DNA of 6,507 nt from an uncultured bacterium. Lineage in GTDB: Bacteria; UBA4055. Made by a program: the position numbers and the translations under genes. This document shows, piece by piece, positions 6,292 through 6,507 of this stretch. The notes under the pieces are model-generated. The model did no database searches. It was not told where the DNA came from and was given only the letters and a program-made list of their open reading frames with translations. The stretch is taken from positions 1 through 6,507 of the forward strand of contig CALMWI010000133.1 in NCBI GenBank assembly GCA_937873545.1, read 5' to 3'. The first letter of the stretch is position 1; every line of letters begins with the position of its first letter.

Positions 6292-6320
6292 TTGACTTAC
6301 ACATCAATTTGTGTTATATT
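6292..6320 (+). promoter_or_regulatory. Promoter of the antitoxin operon
   Basis: TTGACT (6292-6297) and TATATT (6315-6320) are 17 bp apart. The predicted transcript start is about 6327, leaving about a 21-nt leader with AAGGAGG. The layout matches the promoter at 3862-3890. Confidence 0.75.
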
Positions 6321-6329
6321 TCACACAAA
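6299..6329. promoter_or_regulatory. Inverted-repeat operator over the -10 box
   Basis: TTTGTGT (6308-6314) and ACACAAA (6323-6329) are perfect inverted arms around an 8-bp centre that contains the -10. A third half-site, ACACA (6299-6303), lies between the -35 and -10 boxes and forms another inverted pair with TGTGT (6310-6314). Toxin-antitoxin promoters are commonly repressed at such sites by the antitoxin or the complex. Confidence 0.65.
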
Positions 6330-6347
6330 AGAAACAAGGAGGTTGCT

Positions 6348-6507
6348 ATGCCTACAAATCTATCCCTTGACGATAATCTAATAATCGAAGCACAAAAAAT
6401 TTCCTGTATTCCGACCAAGAAAGAAACCGTTAATACAGCTCTCCGCGAATTTATCATGCACCATAAGCAGGAAGAAATAATCGGGATATTCGGGACTGTC
6501 GAATATG
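6348..6507 (+). CDS. vapB: VapB-type antitoxin, 3' end off window
   Basis: The 53 visible residues match the short ribbon-helix-helix VapB antitoxins (the family often annotated as DUF2191). TNLSLDDNLIIEAQKI forms the DNA-binding strand and first helix. It is followed by PTKKETVNTALREFI, the conserved 'TK+E.V..AL+EFI' segment, and then IIGIFGTVEY, the start of the toxin-binding tail. Typical members have about 65-85 residues, so only the end is missing. AAGGAGG lies 5 nt before the ATG. The antitoxin normally neutralises a VapC PIN-domain ribonuclease encoded directly downstream, which would be outside this window. The inverted repeat over its promoter supports autoregulation. A different toxin partner, or an orphan antitoxin, cannot be excluded. 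Confidence 0.85.
   Translation, partial: MPTNLSLDDNLIIEAQKISCIPTKKETVNTALREFIMHHKQEEIIGIFGTVEY

Noticed and set aside
6149..6300. A minus-strand open frame reading ...KNRTFADFSFDCHLDIMKI..., similar to hypothetical proteins I recall
   Set aside because: It is the antisense of the histidine kinase tail, which explains the resemblance; it has no start codon with an RBS.
1..6507. tRNA or rRNA genes, CRISPR arrays, complete insertion sequences, phage genes
   Set aside because: No cloverleaf, repeat-spacer array, transposase or terminal inverted repeat pair was found on either strand.

Overview
The window looks like ordinary chromosomal DNA from a moderately AT-rich bacterium. The start sites I can judge mostly have strong Shine-Dalgarno (SD) sequences, and the promoters are sigma70-like with 17-bp spacers (TTGACA/TTGACT and TATATT). 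The MiaA has wording I associate with Bacteroidota-type MiaA. The SD sites and TTGACA-type promoters are unlike typical Bacteroidota. A mammalian-soluble-cyclase-like protein and a short secreted 'DGKYNVTFKIY' protein would suit a deep FCB-group or related lineage (for example Delongbacteria or Cloacimonadota-like). That placement is inference at low confidence.

Left half, minus strand (1-3754): a complete uvrA (nucleotide excision repair), followed 30 nt later by a class III nucleotidyl cyclase of the soluble adenylyl cyclase type. The cyclase runs off the left edge. The two appear co-transcribed.

Divergent intergenic region (3755-4023): a weak uvrA promoter candidate, a pair of TTCACAA direct repeats, and a strong rightward promoter. 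The rightward transcript should begin almost exactly at the closing base pair of a roughly 86-nt folded leader: a long stem, an internal loop and a three-way junction with two hairpins. A second hairpin abuts the SD. I do not recognise this RNA; it is the best candidate here for something undescribed.

Right half, plus strand: a 116-residue secreted protein carrying one CXXCH, ended by a clean intrinsic terminator. A perfect TATAAT begins on the last T of that terminator and lies 6 nt before the miaA ATG, so miaA is probably translated from a leaderless mRNA. A CobB-type sirtuin overlaps the end of miaA by 8 bp and starts at GTG.

The last 440 bases are more accessory in character. They hold an interspersed-repeat-like hairpin and a frameshifted remnant of a histidine kinase C-terminus. 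After these come a well-formed promoter with an overlapping inverted-repeat operator and the 5' end of a VapB-type antitoxin gene, whose toxin partner would lie beyond the right edge.
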